DNA from: Hyaloperonospora brassicae
Lineage: Eukaryota; Oomycota; Peronosporomycetes; Peronosporales; Peronosporaceae
Assembly (NCBI GenBank): GCA_947650285.1
Contig: CANTFL010001455.1
Coordinates: 62,001-126,000 of the forward strand
DNA length: 64,000 nucleotides
Direction of reading: 5' to 3'
Shown: piece by piece, positions 49,823 through 60,436 of the stretch
How positions within the stretch are numbered: position 1 is the first letter of the stretch
How the letters are laid out: each line of letters opens with the position of its first letter
The notes under the pieces: model-generated
The model's database searches: none
Told to the model about the DNA's origin: nothing
What the model saw: only the letters and a program-made list of their open reading frames with translations
Translations under genes and position numbers: made by a program

Positions 49823-51196
49823 ATGCGCAACCTGTTCCCTCTGTTCTCGGCCTTTGTCGCCTTTAAGTGGACCGCTGCAGAACCCGTGTCAAAACCAACC
49901 GGTAATAGTACCCAAGATGACCATCACACCAAGTCCCCTATTACCCCTCATCTGAAGGTTGACCAGTCTGACGCGCTAAGATATTTGGGACCACACGGCC
50001 CAGGTGGATTCGAGGACGATCACGTTCACTCGAACAACGAGGAGAGAAGTTTTTGGTCGTCGATGAGCTCAACAATAGCCGATGCGGTGTCATATATGAG
50101 CAGGGCTTGGAGGCTTGAATACCCGGGACGCATCATTGATCCAGAAAGAGCTCAAGTGGAGGATGAGGCGCTTCATGAAAAACTCAAGAGGTGGATACTC
50201 CGCCTTAAACTAATTATGAATCGCGCTCCGACCTACACCACCGGCGATGCCATTAAGTTACTGAGGACGATTGGAGGTCCAAGACTGCCCGTAAAGACCT
50301 TAGTTCGCTATCGTAACGACAACGATGTACGAGCCTTCGCGGACAGCTTGCTGAGAGCGCTAATTGTGGAAAACGACGACACCGCTGAGCTAGTGCTTAA
50401 AACATGTCTGGAGGCTCGTGTACACCCTGAGGAAGTCTTTCACTTGCTGCCCATCGCTGAAGATATATCAATACGTGGCATTGAAGGTATCGAAAGGCAT
50501 ACTGAGATCCGTCTTAAGCTCGCGCAGTGGACGAGGTATGTCCATGACTTCAGCACTCAACAAGGTGTTGACGCGCTCGAGAGGGTTGGCCTGAATGAAG
50601 CGTCTTCTCGTGTTCCCTACCAACCCGAACCTTTCGTCGTCGACACTCTTATGAAAAGTGGCGATCCAAAAGACGTTGTGGAATTTTTTGAAAGTCTTCA
50701 ATCAACGACAATTCAGGGTATGTCCGCCGAGAAAGCGCAACGATGGATGCTGGCGAAATACCGAGATGAGACTGAAAAGTTAATCTTGGAAGCGTGGGCC
50801 AGTTTCCATATGATTCCAGCTGTCGCGTACCCTTCGATGCCATTTCGATTCATCCATGAGCCTCAATTCAGCGTCGCGATTGGCCCGATACGAGACGTCG
50901 ACATATATGCGTGGCTCAGGCAGGTCTTGGAGTATGTGGACCTATACCGGAAAAAGGGTCACACATTCAGTGACAATGCCGTTGTTGAACTACTGCATAA
51001 CGGTAAAACAATTGAGGAACTGCTGGCATATCTCAGGCTGCTAAATAACGGCCGTAAGGACGACATCAAGCGCCATAATCAACTATTAAAAGCTGCCACT
51101 AAGCAATTTCAGCCTACCCAAGCAAATTACAGGCGCGCAAAGGAGATTTTTGAGAATATTCCTCGTGGTAACACACCTGGCCGGGTGACCGAGTAA
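49823..51196 (+). CDS. Secreted RXLR-like (RYLG-EER) effector with WY/LWY-type repeats
   Basis: 457 residues from the ATG at 49823. Residues 1-19 are a signal peptide (hydrophobic core LFPLFSAFVAF, cleavage after TAA). RYLG at 53-56 sits where RXLR is expected, with the last Arg replaced by Gly, and EER follows at 73-75. RXLR effectors are secreted from haustoria and act inside plant cells; EER and the RXLR are processing and uptake signals. The C-terminal part is all-helical, with blocks like L/W/Y modules: HPEEVFHLLPI (201-211), LAQWTRYVHDFS (233-244) and WLRQVLEYVDLYRKKG (364-379). Downy mildews often use degenerate RXLR forms. There is one exon, intact. It lies 298 bp from a pogo-like element and inside the inverted segment. 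The host target is unknown. Confidence 0.82.
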   Translation: MRNLFPLFSAFVAFKWTAAEPVSKPTGNSTQDDHHTKSPITPHLKVDQSDALRYLGPHGPGGFEDDHVHSNNEERSFWSSMSSTIADAVSYMSRAWRLEYPGRIIDPERAQVEDEALHEKLKRWILRLKLIMNRAPTYTTGDAIKLLRTIGGPRLPVKTLVRYRNDNDVRAFADSLLRALIVENDDTAELVLKTCLEARVHPEEVFHLLPIAEDISIRGIEGIERHTEIRLKLAQWTRYVHDFSTQQGVDALERVGLNEASSRVPYQPEPFVVDTLMKSGDPKDVVEFFESLQSTTIQGMSAEKAQRWMLAKYRDETEKLILEAWASFHMIPAVAYPSMPFRFIHEPQFSVAIGPIRDVDIYAWLRQVLEYVDLYRKKGHTFSDNAVVELLHNGKTIEELLAYLRLLNNGRKDDIKRHNQLLKAATKQFQPTQANYRRAKEIFENIPRGNTPGRVTE

Positions 51197-51659
51197 GGTC
51201 ATTTGCGAGCACAGTAAAACTGCATTCGTTTTGATTCGTACTATGATGATTGTTCCATCATCTGTGTGTCTGTGGTTTCTCATTCATCTCCTCTGTAATA
51301 GCACGTATCGCATCCGTAACACGCGGGGCCTCATCGGCGACTATCAACCTAACTTCGTCGGCGATCGACGCATGCCCAGCCAAACCATGCTGTGTATATG
51401 CGCCATAGGTCGGAATGTCTCGTCTGCGATATCTCATAAACTTTTGTAAGTCACACTGCTTTGTTCTCACTAATCAATCGTCGTGGCGCTCGGGATATGT
51501 AAAATCGACCTATGTTGCGTCAAAAGGATGCAATCAAGCCGTCGAGCGTTGTTCGAGATTCGGATGACTTAGGTGCAAAATACAATACACATATATGCAT
51601 TCGCTGGATATAAACAATTCAATCGAGCGCTACATCCGTGTTAGACTTGCTTATTTTCT

Positions 51660-52262
51660 CTAATGTAGCCAGCCACATGGTAAAGCTGATTCACAGATGT
51701 TATGTGCATGTGGTAAGTAAGATTGTTGCTTGCATGTTGTCGCATATATCTGTGTATATAAAGTCTTAATTGTCCATTGCACGTACCGATCGTAACGCGA
51801 TTGAAGTGTCGCTTGCGTTTCTTCGTGTTGCTGACACATGCGCTTCCCGGACATTTTTGTTTTTATCTTGTCAGAAGGAAGCTTACGATCAATGTAATTG
51901 AGCAAAACTGCATCGATATGGTGACACGATGAAGCAAACCTGGCATTAATGAGGTGCTTCGTGGCGTAATCGATGCGATCACCGGATTTATAAATAGCGT
52001 GTGTTGTACGGACAATAGAAACCACTGCATTTAGGGTTGTGAGTTTCTTTACACCGTGCAATGAGTGCAATGAGTGCAAAGTAGTAAGTGGAAAGGTCGG
52101 CTTTATGATGACTTCGTAGTTTTTGGAACGACTAACTTGGCGCTACCCGCCGCGCTCCACGTACTTGTTCTCTATCTACACATGTACGCACACCGTTCTT
52201 ACCTTCATCATCCAAGGCCTTGGTTTACCTTCGACCTTACCCCACTTCTGTGATGTAGATTC
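51660..52262 (-). CDS. Possible two-exon gene fragment, unrecognised
   Basis: A short open piece 52262-52203 (ESTSQKWGKVEGKPRPWMMK) ends at a good GTAAGA donor. It joins in phase 0, across a 60-nt intron ending CGGGTAG, to 52142-51660 (RQVSRSKNYEVIIKPTFPL, then a charged stretch with DRIDYATKHLINARF and DRKLPSDKIKTKMSGKRM, stop at 51660). A further acceptor-like TTGTACAG precedes the first piece. I recognise no family and found no start. It may be a real gene or a chance fit. Confidence 0.25.
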
Positions 52263-53462
52263 CTGTACAATCGAAGATCCTGCTCGAGCGTGTTGACCCC
52301 AGTACCTGCAATCGTGATTGAAGCGCCGTGATACGCCATGATGCGGTAGTAGTAATCATAGGTAATACAACAACCTCCTAGCAACAGGTGGGAGTTCTCA
52401 AACGTCGATTCAAATGAATCGTGCACGCGTGAGCGTGATTATTCTTGCTGTATTTGGAGGAAACCAATGCGTGGTAGACATTGTCCTGGTGCTAGAAAAG
52501 CTGTCTAATACTAACGGCCGATAATTTAGATAGCAGCGTTAGTACACGGTTTTTGGTGCGATGTACTTGCTTACAAGCTTAGCAAAACGTTACTCTGAGA
52601 TATGCAAGCGACAAGATGACACCCCATTGAATTAGGTGCTGACCGGATATAGCAGCCGCGCCTATAGAGCGCTACTAATGACTGACAATATCGAGATCGT
52701 AGATACTAAAAATGAACAACTACCATGCATGCATATTGGTAGATGACATCTTAGGTATAGACGCGCTGTCCGAATAAGGAATGCACTAGTTTGGTGTGTG
52801 ATTATAGAGCATGTCATTTGTGCTGGCATAGAAGCGTTGTATGAAAGTAGTTTACACGGGTCGCGTTGTATGGTCGCAATGTAATATGCGTCAAACGGCA
52901 TGTGCTAGCTTGCAAACACTGACCAAGGTTGCGTAGTGCTTTCTTGTGCGCAAACAGGTGTAACGATACAGCGATTTGACATCATCGAATGAACATCTTC
53001 TATGATTGCTGGTGTTCACGAATTGCAAGCACACCAGCTTGCTTATTCACCGGTTGTCAATAACTTTACCCCAATTTTGACTGTGGTTTGTTATCTAAGA
53101 TTTACGCATGTCGAACTTGTACGGCGCTCTACAATACTATTTAACGAAGTAAGAGCAAACAAATGTTTTGACACCGGATAACGGATACACTCGATTATTT
53201 GCAATCCAAATCATTCCCTTGGACATCCATTTACTGCACAAAAAACGTGGTTATCAAAATTGTTGAAATCAATGAAATTCTTTACAAGTCCATCGAATGC
53301 TTGGTCGTAAAGAGAGATTTATACCGCGCGGTCGTCCAGGTCACCCTGGGGTGGTCTGCGAATACCCTGACTCAGTTTGAACTCCTTACAGGACCCGCAC
53401 CCCTCATTACACTATGGGGCTTTTCGGCTTAGGATGCCTCCAGAGCCCTGCACTACACCCTG
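52263..53462. other. Region without a supported gene
   Basis: AT-rich sequence with no motif. The last 130 bp before element B (about 53330-53462) is GC-richer. In the pre-inversion order it would adjoin the palindrome-rich stretch at 35638-35918. Confidence 0.5.
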
Positions 53463-53853
53463 TGTAACGGGGCAGCCCGTTACATGGAAGTGTCACTTTA
53501 AAGAAAGTGACAACAAAGAATATTAAGTGAATATTCTTTGAACAATATCACCGATAATGTTGATATTGGTGAAGCGACCAAAGGGTCTGCTCATTGGTTG
53601 ATATCTTGATGATATCAACCCACCAATCGCCGCAAGACGCGCGCGATGAGTGGTGAGTAGACGCCGTCATACATTCAGTTAGATTAGTATAAATAAGTAA
53701 AGTCAAACAGAGAGACAGAGGTTAAAGACTTAATTATATCAATACAACAGTTTTACTTTTCCCTTGTCTACGCTTTCTCGTTCGCCTCGTGTACGTCTGT
53801 CGGGGCACCCGAAACCCTTGCGTTAAGTTCACGCAAGGGTGTGCCCCGTTACA
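53463..53853 (+). repeat. 5' LTR of element B
   Basis: 391 bp, TG...CA. About 80 bp of its U3 (53490-53570) differ strongly from the other three LTRs, yet still fold into three hairpins at the same places, including GTCACTTT/AAAGTGAC (53492-53511) and AAAGAATATT/AATATTCTTT (53515-53539). Confidence 0.93.
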
Positions 53854-53855
53854 CC

Positions 53856-53873
53856 TGGTAGCACTTTGTAGTC
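53856..53873 (+). other. Primer-binding site of element B
   Basis: TGGTAGCACTTTGTAGTC starts 2 nt after the 5' LTR, as in element A. The complement ends in CCA, as a tRNA 3' end should. Confidence 0.65.
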
Positions 53874-53897
53874 CTTCCAAGGACCACAACATCCAAC

Positions 53898-55019
53898 ATG
53901 AACATGTTGGATGATGAAGAGACCTTTCACGCCACGCGTGAAGGGTTTACCCATTTGAGTGACATCGAATGGGGTGCGGTAGAACGAATGAGTTCTACCG
54001 TAGGCGAGTTCGCCATTAGCGCCATGTTGGAGTCTCTAGACAGAGACCAACAACATGCCGCTATAGCCAAGTTCATTCAACATGAACTTGTCGCCGAAAG
54101 GCAGAAAGTAGCCTTGCTTCACCAGCAAGGCTCTCAACAGGCCGAGCAGTTGAGAGAAATCGGTGCTCAACAGACAGAGCTGTTGAGACAGCAGCAATTC
54201 CATGCTGCTGTGGGCGGGACGGCACATGTGCGTCGTCCCGAAGTCATGAAGGCTGACATCTCCAAGTACAGTGGAGTCCCGGAAGACTCCCTGTTACTAT
54301 GGTTTGTCGAACTCGACAGAGCATTAAGGGCTCGTCGCGTCGAAGATGAGCAAATGAAACTCACATTTGCTCAGACCCACTTGGCAGGACGTGCCAAAAC
54401 TTGGTCCCTGGGGCTCGAGAGTAGCGACCCAAATGTGTTTAGGTCGCTAGATGACTTCAAGTCCCGGCTCAGACAAACGTTTGAGCCTCCACGGGCTAAG
54501 TTCAGGGCTCGTTCAGAGCTCCTGAAACTCAAGCAGGGTAAGCGTGATGTGCACGCTTACGCACAACATATACGACTCCTTGCGAGTAGTATAACTGCTA
54601 ACCCAGTTCATGAACACACGTTGAATACGGTGTTCATGCAAGGGCTCGCAGAAGGGCCCGTCAGGAGCCACCTGTTCCGCCTTGAGCTGAATACGCTAGA
54701 AGATGCGATATCAGCCGCGAGACAGGAAGACTTTAGCATGAGACAGGCTCATGCTAGCTCAAACTCTTATCGTCCACCGAAACGACAAGATATCGGAGGT
54801 CCAGAACCAATGGACCTCTGCTATGTTGAGAGCGAGAGACCTCGCTCTTCAAACAACAAGCGATTGCAGAGGTGCAATCGCTGTCAGAAGTTAGGGCACT
54901 ACGCATACGAGTGTAGTGCTCCACGCCCAGTACCAAACAGTACTGAGCGAAATGGACGACCATTTGCCAGAAAGGGCAATGGGTGTGGGTCCAGCGCTGT
55001 TGCGAAGCCGCAACAGTGA
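53898..55019 (+). CDS. Gag of element B (capsid and CCHC zinc knuckle)
   Basis: 373 residues, starting 44 bp after the LTR at an ATG set in the hairpin 53891-53912. Gag forms the virus-like particle and binds the RNA. Residues 110-230 hold the retrotransposon gag block (SLLLWFVELDRALRARRVED, GRAKTWSLGLESSDP, RQTFEPPRAKFRARSELLKL). The knuckle CNRCQKLGHYAYEC is a CX2CX4HX4C near residue 335. A Gln-rich coiled segment (about 75-105) could aid assembly. It ends in TGA, overlapping the protease frame by 37 nt in the -1 register. It is intact, unlike in A. Confidence 0.92.
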   Translation: MNMLDDEETFHATREGFTHLSDIEWGAVERMSSTVGEFAISAMLESLDRDQQHAAIAKFIQHELVAERQKVALLHQQGSQQAEQLREIGAQQTELLRQQQFHAAVGGTAHVRRPEVMKADISKYSGVPEDSLLLWFVELDRALRARRVEDEQMKLTFAQTHLAGRAKTWSLGLESSDPNVFRSLDDFKSRLRQTFEPPRAKFRARSELLKLKQGKRDVHAYAQHIRLLASSITANPVHEHTLNTVFMQGLAEGPVRSHLFRLELNTLEDAISAARQEDFSMRQAHASSNSYRPPKRQDIGGPEPMDLCYVESERPRSSNNKRLQRCNRCQKLGHYAYECSAPRPVPNSTERNGRPFARKGNGCGSSAVAKPQQ

Positions 55020-55831
55020 GACGGACCATCAAAAAATGGTCGGGGTCAGTAGGGGCGGAGCGCCCTACTGATTTAGCAACCTCAAGAGAATTTGCAAATC
55101 TCTTGACGAAAGTTGCTCCAGATACACAATCATTGTGTGTCTCTGCACCTGGTGATGACGTTTCGCTCATCACCTTGAAGTTGGAAGCGACAAATGATTT
55201 GTCGCTTCGTGCCCTAGTAGACTGTGGGGCGTCGAACAACTTTGTTCGTCGCCAGTCACTAGAGGGCCGTAGGCTCAAGTTCGTTGAGCGCGACATTCAT
55301 CTCACGAGGATGACGGTGCGCCTTGCAACAGGCGCATCGATTACCGTTGAGAAACGTGTAGTAGGAATCCACTACACGTTAGAGGGCGAACAGTACGATG
55401 ATGACTTCATCGTACTGGATCTGGATGACAAATTTGATGTCATCCTGGGATTACCTTGGCTCAGAAGGTACAAGCCAAGAGTGAGCTGGCAGCATCGATC
55501 CGTGAAGATGCCGGCCGCTTGTTCATCAGATGGCCATCTGATGAGCATCTTGGAGCGTCCACAAGCGTGTGGATGTTTTGCAAGTGAGTGCGATGGCCTC
55601 ACTTGCGGTTCGGTCGTTCGCACGACCGCACAAGATCACAGTGTAGTTAATCACTACACTGTGGAGCAAGCTCCCGGCGACTGTACAGAAGTACAGGCGG
55701 CGCCAAAGGTCCACCAATCGAATAAGTCGAGTGGACCGGGACATGGATGCATGTCTAGCGGGCAGCATCTTAGACAAAAGAAACCTGTTGCCTTCAAAGG
55801 GCAACATGTAAATCCTAGGTCGACTGGATAG
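54983..55831 (+). CDS. Retropepsin of element B
   Basis: 282 codons overlapping the end of gag in another frame. LRALVDCGASNNFV is the aspartic protease active site (DCGAS form) and FDVILGLPWLRRYKP the C-terminal partner motif. The frame closes with TAG, and the RT frame is again different, so a functional Gag-Pol would need recoding more than once. A -1 shift from gag is possible. The element as a whole is disabled further on. Confidence 0.88.
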   Translation: MWVQRCCEAATVRRTIKKWSGSVGAERPTDLATSREFANLLTKVAPDTQSLCVSAPGDDVSLITLKLEATNDLSLRALVDCGASNNFVRRQSLEGRRLKFVERDIHLTRMTVRLATGASITVEKRVVGIHYTLEGEQYDDDFIVLDLDDKFDVILGLPWLRRYKPRVSWQHRSVKMPAACSSDGHLMSILERPQACGCFASECDGLTCGSVVRTTAQDHSVVNHYTVEQAPGDCTEVQAAPKVHQSNKSSGPGHGCMSSGQHLRQKKPVAFKGQHVNPRSTG

Positions 55832-55893
55832 TCGACCGTAGAGGATCGGTCCCTGACTGTGGTTGCACAGCCACAGTCAGAAGACGTCGAGGG

Positions 55894-57278
55894 ATGAGTC
55901 CTCACGTACATGAGGAAGGAATTCCTCAAGAGTCACTTGCTGAAGGATTATGCCTTCAGCAACCTGTGGAACGAAGTTCCCAGGAAGTAACCGAGACGTT
56001 GAACGTCTTGGTTAATGACGGATCAAGCGTAGATGCTTATACACTTGATCTGATTGTGCCTCCGAAGTTAACTTCGGAGATAACTCAGTTGCCAACACTA
56101 GAACCGAAACGGTTCTTGCGTGATCTGCGTAGTGGCAAATTCAAGTAGATCTGCATACTCGTCACAGAGGATGAGTATGTGGCCGATATTCGGTCGGCCA
56201 CAGTATTTGCTGAGAACGAACGGGTTCTCAGCAGCTCATCGATGGACGAAAGTGTCCTCGATGAGAAGACTCGGATTAAGCGATACACGTCTCAATCCTG
56301 GGAGTCACTTCAGGCAAATCCTTTGTATAAGGATTTGATCGAATTCAAGGATGTATTCCCTAAATCCGTACCTTGCGAGTTGCCCAAGGACAAATGCACT
56401 CGACACGAGATCGAGCTCAAACCGGGCTCTAAGTACTTTGTCATGAAGCAGTGGCCACTGCCTCGTGAACAAGTACTAGCGATCGACAAGTTCTTTGCCG
56501 ATCGCTTTGCAGCGGGCCATGTGAGGGAATCAACATGCCCTCACAGCTCTCCAACCTTCTGTGTGCGAAAGGCCACAAGAGGGTGGCGGATAGTGCACCC
56601 ATTCAACAAATTGAATGCTGCAACGGTACCGGCTCAGACGCCCATACCGAGGAAGGACGTAATTATAGATGGTATGTCAAAGAGTACCATCTTTTCGTCC
56701 ATGGATCTGATAATGGATTCTATCAGATCCTCATGCGTGAACGCGACATCCCGTTCACGGCAGTGAGTACCCCCAGCGGGATGCTGTGGGAGTGGCTAGT
56801 TATGCCACAGGGGCTGAGCAATGCCCCTGCAACATTCAACAGATGTGTCACAAATCTGTTGAGACCGGTGCGAGACTTCTCACCGAGTTACTTCGACGAT
56901 GTGTTCGTCCATAGCCGGGCCATGGACGGAAAGACGGACGTTGAAGTTCACAGAACTCACGTTCGTCAGGTTCTCCGACTTATGCGCAGGCATAAGTTGT
57001 ACGCCAACCTCAAGAAGTGTATATTCGCGGCTAGCGAAATACCACTTCTTGGGTGCATCGTGGGTAAACACGGCGTACGCCCTGATCCCGAAAAGATCAA
57101 GGCGATCACCGACTGGCCATTGCCAGTCGATGTCAAGGGACTAAGGAAGTTCCTTGGTCTAGCGGCGTACTTGCACAAGTACTCGCGCAACTACGCCGAG
57201 ATGACTGTTCATCTTTCTTGCTTGCTCAAGAAAAATATCAAGTGGTCATGGAACGCTGAGTGCCAGCGCTCCTTTTAG
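55894..57278 (+). pseudogene. Reverse transcriptase region of element B
   Basis: Three pieces: 55894-56148 (closed by TAG), 56179-56766 and 56535-57278 (closed by TAG). RT motifs are complete in sum: KQWPLPREQ, FCVRKATRGWRIVHPFN, SSMDL, then after a one-base shift near 56710 GFYQILMRERDIPFTAVSTP, MPQGLSNAPATF, SYFDDVFVHS and LRKFLGLAAYL. The stops and the shift occupy the same positions as in element A. Confidence 0.9.
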
Positions 57279-57293
57279 GGTATCAAGCAAAGC

Positions 57294-58370
57294 TTGATGC
57301 AATCGCCGATCTTGGCGATTGCAGATCAGGACAGACCATTTCATGTGGTCTGTGACGCCAGCGATTTTGCAATCGGCTGTGCGTTAATGCAGTTCGATGC
57401 AGATGGCGCGGAGCGCGTCATCTGTTATCAGTCGCGTCAGCTGCAAGCAGCTGAGCGTAATTACCCAGTGCATGACAAGGAACGCCTTGCCATGAAGTAC
57501 GCACTGGATAAGTTTCACGTCTATCTCTTGGGAGATAGACCGTTCATCGTGTATACCGACCATGCGTCACAGCCTCTGCCTGTTCCGACAGAGTGCTGGC
57601 AGTCCGTTTCAATTGACTTCGTCTTCAGGTTTTCCGAAGACGACCACAAGAATAATTGCATTCTTGTGTTCGTTGACCGGTTCAGCAAGATGGTGCATCT
57701 TGCTGCTGTCCCTGAGTCCATCACGGCTCAAGGTTGTTGTCGTGTCTTTCTTGACACGATCTTCCGACTTCACGGGTTGCCCTGTGAACTCGTATCCGAC
57801 CGTGACCCTCGGTTCACGGCGGCATTTTGGCAAACCGTGTTCCGTTCTCTCGGAACACGATTGAAGATGTCTACTTCTGACCATCCCGAAGTAGATGGTC
57901 AGACGGAACGTGCGAACCGTGTCCTCGAAGAGATCCTTCGAGGATATGTCCACTCGTTTTCGAGTTGGAACGAATTCCTACCCATGGTGGAATTTGCCAT
58001 CAATAATTCGGTGCATGCTTCCACACAGCACACACCGTTTTACGTGAATGGTTTACGCCATCCACGTGTCCCCACCCTTCTAGAGTGTGACTCTTGGATA
58101 AGGGGGGGAGGGACTCGCTCGAGCAAAAACCGTTTTGGCTCTTGCTCATCACGTGTTGACGCTAACGTCGTCACGTATGATGCTGATGTCGATCAAGTCG
58201 ACATCGATGAAGAAGATCACCTCAGTAATAGCGTCGCCGCTATTACTGATGCGGATGATGATGACGATGCTGGTATATTCAGCATCGTCAACGATTATTC
58301 CAGCGAGGAAGAAGACAACCTCGCTGAAGAAGAGAGCAATCTCTTAGCCAGTGCGCACGAAGCGCACTGA
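57294..58370 (+). pseudogene. RNase H/integrase fusion of element B
   Basis: 358 codons. RNase H starts normally (VVCDASDFAIGCALMQFDAD, then YTDHASQ) and is cut at about 57568. The sequence continues in integrase at PLPVPTECWQSVSIDFVF. The HHCC zinc finger and part of RNase H are therefore missing, by deletion of an estimated several hundred bases to 1 kb. The D, D and E of the integrase core remain (SIDFVF, SDRDPRF, DGQTERANRVLEE). The tail is a strongly acidic stretch (DADVDQVDIDEEDHL, DADDDDDAG) typical of oomycete chromoviruses. Confidence 0.9.
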
Positions 58371-59352
58371 AAGACAAAACAAAGAGTCAGCAGAGAACTC
58401 CCTGCTGACTCGAGATTCGGTAGTCCGTTTCGTTCGGGACTCCATTGCATATGCGGTGGACCTTCAGAAACGGAACGCAGACAAGAATGGAAGAGCAAAT
58501 GTTCTTTCGTTTAAAGTTAATGACCTAGTACTACTGTCTACGGTAAACTTACCTGGACATGCAGTCACTAGTGTCGGCAGTAGTAAACTACTGCCGAAAT
58601 ACGCTGGGCCATTTCGAGTGTTGCATCGCAAGGGCAATGCATACACGATCGAATTGCCACGTAAGAAGCGCACGCATCCTACGTTTTACGTGGGGCGACT
58701 CAGACCGTACTGTCGGTACGATCCTTCTTCTTCCGATGAAGATAGCCCCCACATTCAAGAACATCCGTCAAGATCTTGCGTTCGCGCTCCAGACGATCCG
58801 TCTGGTCGAGCAGATAAGATACCTCGGAACTTAACTGAGATATCTCCCCGCGAGCTGTCGTCAGCTCGCCGAATAGGGAGCGGACATCCCGCTCGACCTG
58901 AAGCTGCGCTGTGGCGTAATCGGTGCGGTCTCTCGCCCGATCAGCCTCGCGATCCTTGCGGTTCTTCCGCACGGTATCAGTCAAAGCGTAGCGCCGGTCG
59001 CGCTCGTGCTTCAAGTCATCGCGCGATTCTTCGATTGCGCGGTCCATCTCGTAAGGGTCGAGATGGTGAGCAGAATCATCTGGAGGAGGTCTTTCCTCCT
59101 CCACCACATCCTTTGGTGGATTCTCACGGTGGTCAACGCTTTCTGTTGGAGCGTATCTTGATCCACCGTGACGATTCAGGATCAAGGACGAGCTACCTCG
59201 TCCAGCGGCGGGGATATCCACCCTCTTGGAAAAGCTGGGAGCCCCGCTCTCAGCTGTTGATGGATGTTGAAGGTCTCGTCCGCCAGTATGACGAGACCCA
59301 TCCGATGAGTCCTCGTGGCCCATCGGTAAATACGCGCCCTAGGCGCTTGTAG
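58351..59352 (+). CDS. Pol C-terminus of element B: GPY/F module, linker and chromodomain
   Basis: 333 codons in a new frame, overlapping the end of the previous piece by 20 nt. The GPY/F module reads [32 protein letters not shown] and [13 protein letters not shown] 100-residue Ser/Arg/Pro linker follows. The chromodomain reads [40 protein letters not shown] and [10 protein letters not shown]. The linker and chromodomain region is read on the other strand by the antisense gene. Element A has a stop in the linker and a one-base difference near the C-terminus. Confidence 0.88.
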   Translation: MRTKRTERQNKESAENSLLTRDSVVRFVRDSIAYAVDLQKRNADKNGRANVLSFKVNDLVLLSTVNLPGHAVTSVGSSKLLPKYAGPFRVLHRKGNAYTIELPRKKRTHPTFYVGRLRPYCRYDPSSSDEDSPHIQEHPSRSCVRAPDDPSGRADKIPRNLTEISPRELSSARRIGSGHPARPEAALWRNRCGLSPDQPRDPCGSSARYQSKRSAGRARASSHRAILRLRGPSRKGRDGEQNHLEEVFPPPPHPLVDSHGGQRFLLERILIHRDDSGSRTSYLVQRRGYPPSWKSWEPRSQLLMDVEGLVRQYDETHPMSPRGPSVNTRPRRL

Positions 59353-60305
59353 ACGGATTGCAAGTTTGCAATCGCGTCACGCATCTCCTCCGAGATGTGT
59401 GCCCTTCCCCAGGGCGAGATTAGGGAATACACGTCCCTATGTGCACGCTGCGAGTTTTCAACACAACTCGTACAAGGGTCTCCCCATGTGAGGCAAGGAA
59501 TGCCTGCCTCACTTGATAATCGATGCAACCGGTACCTAGCACCGGTTGGCGTTCGCTTTTCGAACCTGAGGCGTGTCGCCTCAAGCTTCTTGAGCCACCC
59601 TTCTCGTCCAAAATTCTTTACGTTTTGGACGAACGCGTTCCACGCAGCCAAAAGCGAGGCTTTGTCACGCTTTTGGTTGCTGTTGTACCATCGATGTCTA
59701 AGGAAGACATCGAGATAAAAATCTTCTTCAGCGCGAAAGTTGCTCGCGCTAGGACTCAAGCTGTGAAGCTCAGTCGCATCGAATAAAGGTATTCAATGGT
59801 GTTAGCTTGTCTCGTGAGACAAGCCATTGAAGAGCCGTTCAGGCAAACGCCACGGCTTCAGCTCATCACGTTTCACGGTAGTAAACTTGTTGGTACCACG
59901 GTTGTCAGTATGACGATGGCATGCACCATCGTCAGGTCGCTCGTGCGAAGGAGCACGAGCTGATTGCGGTGATGAGCAATCATACTCATCATCAGATTCA
60001 TCATCACTGCCGAACAGACTGTTTTGCAACATAGGAGTCCGTTCGTTCGGCAGTGGCCTTGGCGAATACTGAGGAGTCGCCGGTGATCGAGACGCCTCTG
60101 GAACATTGCCCGAGTCAGACACGTCTGACTCGCCAGAGTAGATGACCTCAATGTCGTGGTCATCATGCGCACGCGGTGCTGTACCGCTTGCACCTGAAGC
60201 ACCTCTTGCTGCAGGCGAAGAACGAGCAGCAGACGACGAATCGTCTGCCGCAGAGGCTGGCACAGTAGCGGGCTGTGCGTGTCTTGATTCACCCCGCATA
60301 GACAT
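58700..60305 (-). pseudogene. Antisense gene of element B, frameshifted copy
   Basis: The counterpart of the antisense gene in A: acidic exon 60305-59821, the same possible 60-nt intron (59820-59761), then [20 protein letters not shown] onwards. One extra base near 59310-59323 (CCACGAGG against CCACAGG in A) shifts the frame, so the coiled-coil half (59323-58700) is in another register. The coiled half is otherwise preserved, including [12 protein letters not shown]. Confidence 0.5.
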
Positions 60306-60436
60306 GTTAACTATGCGAGGTCGGGTGGAAAGTGAATGGGACGGACCCAACAAGTGCTCGCTGTCCCAATGGTGTCCAACGGGTGGCCGCCATATATCGA
60401 TAGTCACACGGTGACTATCAGTTAAGGGGTGTGTGA

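Larger units (their letters stand above)
43290..53462. other. 10.2-kb segment between opposed elements, inferred to be inverted
   Basis: The segment begins TCTGT next to element A and ends CCCTG next to element B. Its reverse complement would place CAGGG after A and ACAGA before B. Each then duplicates the 5 bp on the far side of the same element (CAGGG at 35914-35918, ACAGA at 60828-60832). The simplest reading is an inversion by recombination between the two elements. Confidence 0.8.
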
